Below, piece by piece: positions 61,101 through 64,000 of a stretch of 64,000 bases of DNA (its first letter is position 1; every line of letters begins with the position of its first letter). Source of the stretch: Oenanthe sinensis (taxonomy: Eukaryota > Streptophyta > Magnoliopsida > Apiales > Apiaceae). Both the position numbers and the translations under genes were made by a program. Under the pieces are notes generated by a model. It searched no databases. It saw nothing but the letters and a program-made list of their open reading frames with translations, and had not been told where the DNA came from. Where the stretch lies: positions 45,416,501-45,480,500 of the forward strand of contig CM053813.1 of assembly GCA_028671895.1 (NCBI GenBank). Direction: 5' to 3'.

Positions 61101-63428
61101 ATTGTGTATTAGTCAACGCTTTAAAATTAGAGTAGTTTACTTGTACTGTATCAAAATGACGCTTTTCTCAAAATCATTTATTTCAATTAAAAAAAATGTC
61201 GCTTTCACAAAAATCATTTATCACCATTTCTTTTAAGTATTAGGAGGTGTTTGAAAGTTAGAGGTTTGAGTAGAAATTTGAAGATTGAGACAATTTAGAG
61301 GTTTGATCAAGTATATCATCTAATACGTGTGTTTAGTAGTTAGCTGATTGAAATAGTTTATTGAGGTGAAAAAAATTAATTTTAGGAGTTTTTTGTATTA
61401 GAGGTTTGTCATGTGCTTAGTTTAAATACAAACAACTTATTATCAAATAATTTTTTTCAAAACAACTAATTCAATTTATTAGTCAAAACAGTTATTCAAA
61501 TCAGTTAATTAAAATAGCTAAGTCAATCCGTTCTGACTAACAGTCAAAAAGATTGAAGGTCTGTTTCTGTTTCTGTTTCTGAGTTAAACCAACTGCGACT
61601 ACCTTAATTTTTTCTTAAACATTCGAAATAAAAAACTGATATACATTTCACTTCTATATAAAATTTTATTTATATGCATATTTCGTCCCACGTTCGGATA
61701 TTGAACAATGTATTAAATGTCGATTTATTTTGGAAAAAATTAGAACCGCACGCGGATCGTAGGACCATGTAACCAATAATATTGATGTTAAGTTTACCAG
61801 CAGCCTAGTGACTGATTGATCGACTTGATAACTCATTTTAAAAATAGACACAGAGTAATTAGTCGTTAAGTGCCTGATAGAGCATGCAACTAATGACTTG
61901 TACTACGAGTCTCTAAATTTTCTGAATTGTTACTATTGTTCCTAATTGGTACATTTCAAAAGTGAAGACATGAAATTAATTGAAGAAAAGGACCAGAAAA
62001 CTAAAACATGGCTGCAAAACAACATCACATTCTGCTGGTTGTGCAATATTGATTTTGATGATACGTATGCAGGTTGTTGAAGGAGCTCGCACAAGGGGTG
62101 TCTCTAAAATCATAGGAGTTGATATTAACCCTGAGAAATTTATAAAGGGTATACTTTCTTTTCTTTCTTATATTTGCCTAATTGTAAAAGGGTATTACTT
62201 GTTTGCCTTGCACATATGCACACATACACAGACTTGATTCTAATAGTTTGTCTACATGATTAATTACATTGCATAGGAAAGCAAATGGGAATGACTGATT
62301 CGATTGACTCCGGACAGCTTAAAATGTCCGTGCACGAGGTGAGCTTATAGATCAAGGTTTCGAGTAGCAAGCATAGAATATAGAAAGATTGAGTCACAGC
62401 AACTAAACTATAGGATACTATGATTACATATATTGAGCTTCCGAATTGATCGATTAAATGCAGAAAATAAGAGAAATTAGTGGAGGTGGCGTGGACTACA
62501 GCTTCGAGTGTGCAGGGAACTTGGATGTTCTCCGTGAGGCTTTCTTATCGAGCCATGATGTATGCATATGAGGAACACACATACCAATACAAGTATATTC
62601 CGTAAGATCACATAGTTTTAAATTGATTGATGTTTGAATATACATGCAGGGTTGGGGATTGACAGTAGTGTTAGGAATTCATCCCACCCCAAGATTGCTG
62701 CCACTGCATCCAATGGAGTTATTCGACGGACGGAATATAACTGCATCTGTGTTTGGAGGCTTCAAAGGCAAATCACAACTCCCTCACATTGTCCAGGAAT
62801 GCATGAGTGGGGTTAGTTACTATGATCTGAGAAAATTACTACTATGTACGTATCTTAATGTGCGATACTTATTGGTTTAAGTGAAATGCAGGCAGTAAAA
62901 GTGGATGGTTTCATAACCCACGAGCTTCCCTTTAGCAAGATCAATGAAGCTTTTCAGTTGCTTATTGATGGAAAATCCTTGAGATGCCTACTCCACCTTT
63001 AAACTAGTTATATATCCTTTTGTCACCAAGGCCGCGGATTCAAAGTATTGCCCCAGTGTAATTAAGTACTTCGTCTTATATACATATCTAAGGTATCTTA
63101 CACACAGAATAAATGTGTTATAGAGTATCTGAGTTGTCCGAATGGTTAGCCTGCGTTACTAGCAAGACATTGGCTAAGAGAAGCACAAGTTTATGGTCAT
63201 ATAATATATGGATTAAGGTGATATTTGCTCACCACATGTATGAATGTTATGATATTGAGATTATTGTATTAATTTGTTTTTGTTTTTAAAAGGCAGATCG
63301 ATCTATTCTTGTATTTGTTTAGATCTCTAATTTATAGAGTTAATTGCAAAATGTACCCTTTGGTTTGGGGAAATGGATTTTTAGTCTAATATTTTATATA
63401 ATTGCACTGTGAATCCCACAATTATTTT
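58176..63428 (+). repeat. Tandem segmental duplication, unit 2
   Basis: The second unit of the direct duplication (unit 1 is 51543-56988). It is about 190 bp shorter, mainly through a deletion in intron 5: the counterpart of about 54200-54370 is missing here at 60838-60842. Confidence 0.92.
58765..63002 (+). CDS. Zinc alcohol dehydrogenase-like protein, copy 2
   Basis: The tandem paralogue of the preceding gene, with the same ten-exon plan and identical exon lengths: 58765-58846, 59041-59177, 59278-59327, 59428-59762, 60069-60151, 62073-62148, 62277-62338, 62464-62559, 62650-62811, 62892-63002. The frame is open for 397 aa. It differs from copy 1 at three residues by my reading: Gly35 to Glu, Ser68 to Thr (just after the catalytic-zinc SICHTD motif) and Pro266 to Ser. 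Zinc ligands and the NAD fold are unchanged, so both copies should encode working enzymes if expressed. Intron 5 is 1921 bp. The upstream region is also duplicated, so expression may initially have been shared. Confidence 0.93.
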
Positions 63429-64000
63429 GGGAGCTTCTTTCGATTAAAATGATTGGGGTTGTTTAAGAAATTAAAAATATTTAATTATAATCAGACATTT
63501 ATTTAAGTTTTTTGACCCTCTAAACGATATTTTTTGAAAAAATTTAAAGAACGGAAGTTGTAGAAGACGAAAAGTTCTTTTCAAAACACTAAGGCTCAAA
63601 TTTTTGGGGATTATAATGAAATTGAAATTATATAAAACCTATACTTAATGAATTTGTAAATTCTTTTTGACTCTCTGAACGGTATTTTCTGGAAAAATTT
63701 AAAAAATGAAAGTTGTAGAGAACGAAAAGGTATTTTTAAAACAATAAGATTCAAAATTTTCGAGGGAATAAAATAAAACAAAGTTTAATGAATTTGTAAA
63801 TTAAAAAATTAGTTCTAAATAGTTCAAAAGATAATATGAGAAAATATCATGAACTAAAGTTATAAACAGTTAAAAATGATTTCCGAATAATAATAAAATC
63901 ATCAAAATCTGAACTGAATTGAATTTATTATGAATTTTACAAGATTACTAATTTTGTAATTTATTTAAAAAATTATAACAAAGATTCTAAAAATTTTAAA
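63003..64000. other. 3' flank of ADH-like gene 2 and AT-rich DNA
   Basis: To 63428 this is the duplicated 3' flank. Beyond it, TTTGACCCTCTAAACGATAT at 63511 and TTTGACTCTCTGAACGGTAT at 63666, each followed by GGAAGTTGTAGA- or GAAAGTTGTAGA-like sequence, form two diverged direct repeats about 155 bp apart. The rest is AT-rich without a gene. Confidence 0.55.

Overview
This is a 64-kb piece of a flowering-plant nuclear genome, very probably a eudicot. The evidence is GT-AG introns, a NAC wood/fibre-type transcription factor, a PADRE (DUF4228) protein and plant-type alcohol dehydrogenases, in AT-rich DNA crowded with plant transposons: hAT, MULE, PIF/Harbinger, Helitron, Stowaway-like MITEs and a solo LTR. 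Nothing looks bacterial, organellar or viral. The species cannot be named from the sequence alone.

Only four protein genes look intact: (1) an NST-type NAC transcription factor on the minus strand at 11944-13421 (two coding exons, 446 aa); (2) a single-exon PADRE/DUF4228 protein with an MGNC start on the minus strand at 33122-33862; (3) and (4) two tandem, nearly identical ten-exon zinc alcohol dehydrogenase-like genes on the plus strand at 52134-56563 and 58765-63002. Each of the latter encodes 397 aa, and they differ at three residues. They sit in a recent direct duplication of about 5.3-5.4 kb that also copied about 590 bp of upstream DNA.

Most of the rest is mobile DNA. From left to right: a 1527-bp solo LTR with a perfect 5-bp TSD (3577-5103); a FAR1-type MULE, internally deleted (5250-9540); a hAT-dimerisation fragment with a triplicated 187-bp tail (9594-10466); a complete 7352-bp hAT element with a perfect 14-bp TIR and 8-bp TSD (15362-22713), whose transposase is broken by only one stop and one homopolymer frameshift; several MITEs; a deleted PIF/Harbinger (26274-27844); Helitrons near 30.0-30.6, 34.5-34.9 and 49.5-50.0 kb; a 10,969-bp MULE (35613-46581); and an 882-bp long-TIR MULE-like element (47103-47984).

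The most unusual object is the 10.97-kb MULE. It is bounded by one pair of outer TIRs and one 9-bp TSD (one mismatch), but inside it reads as two head-to-tail copies of the same element fused at about 39.55 kb. The second copy carries a MuDR-type transposase on the minus strand, facing a plant-mobile-domain (PMD) gene on the plus strand. The PMD protein has a glycine/tryptophan-rich GW/WG tail. Its last exon overlaps, in antisense, the truncated end of the transposase. Both genes carry nonsense mutations. Repeated TGTTCGCCATT-like motifs fill the TIRs and the internal junction.

Boundaries, reading frames, TSDs and intron junctions were read by eye from the sequence. Family names rest on remembered motifs, not on a database search.
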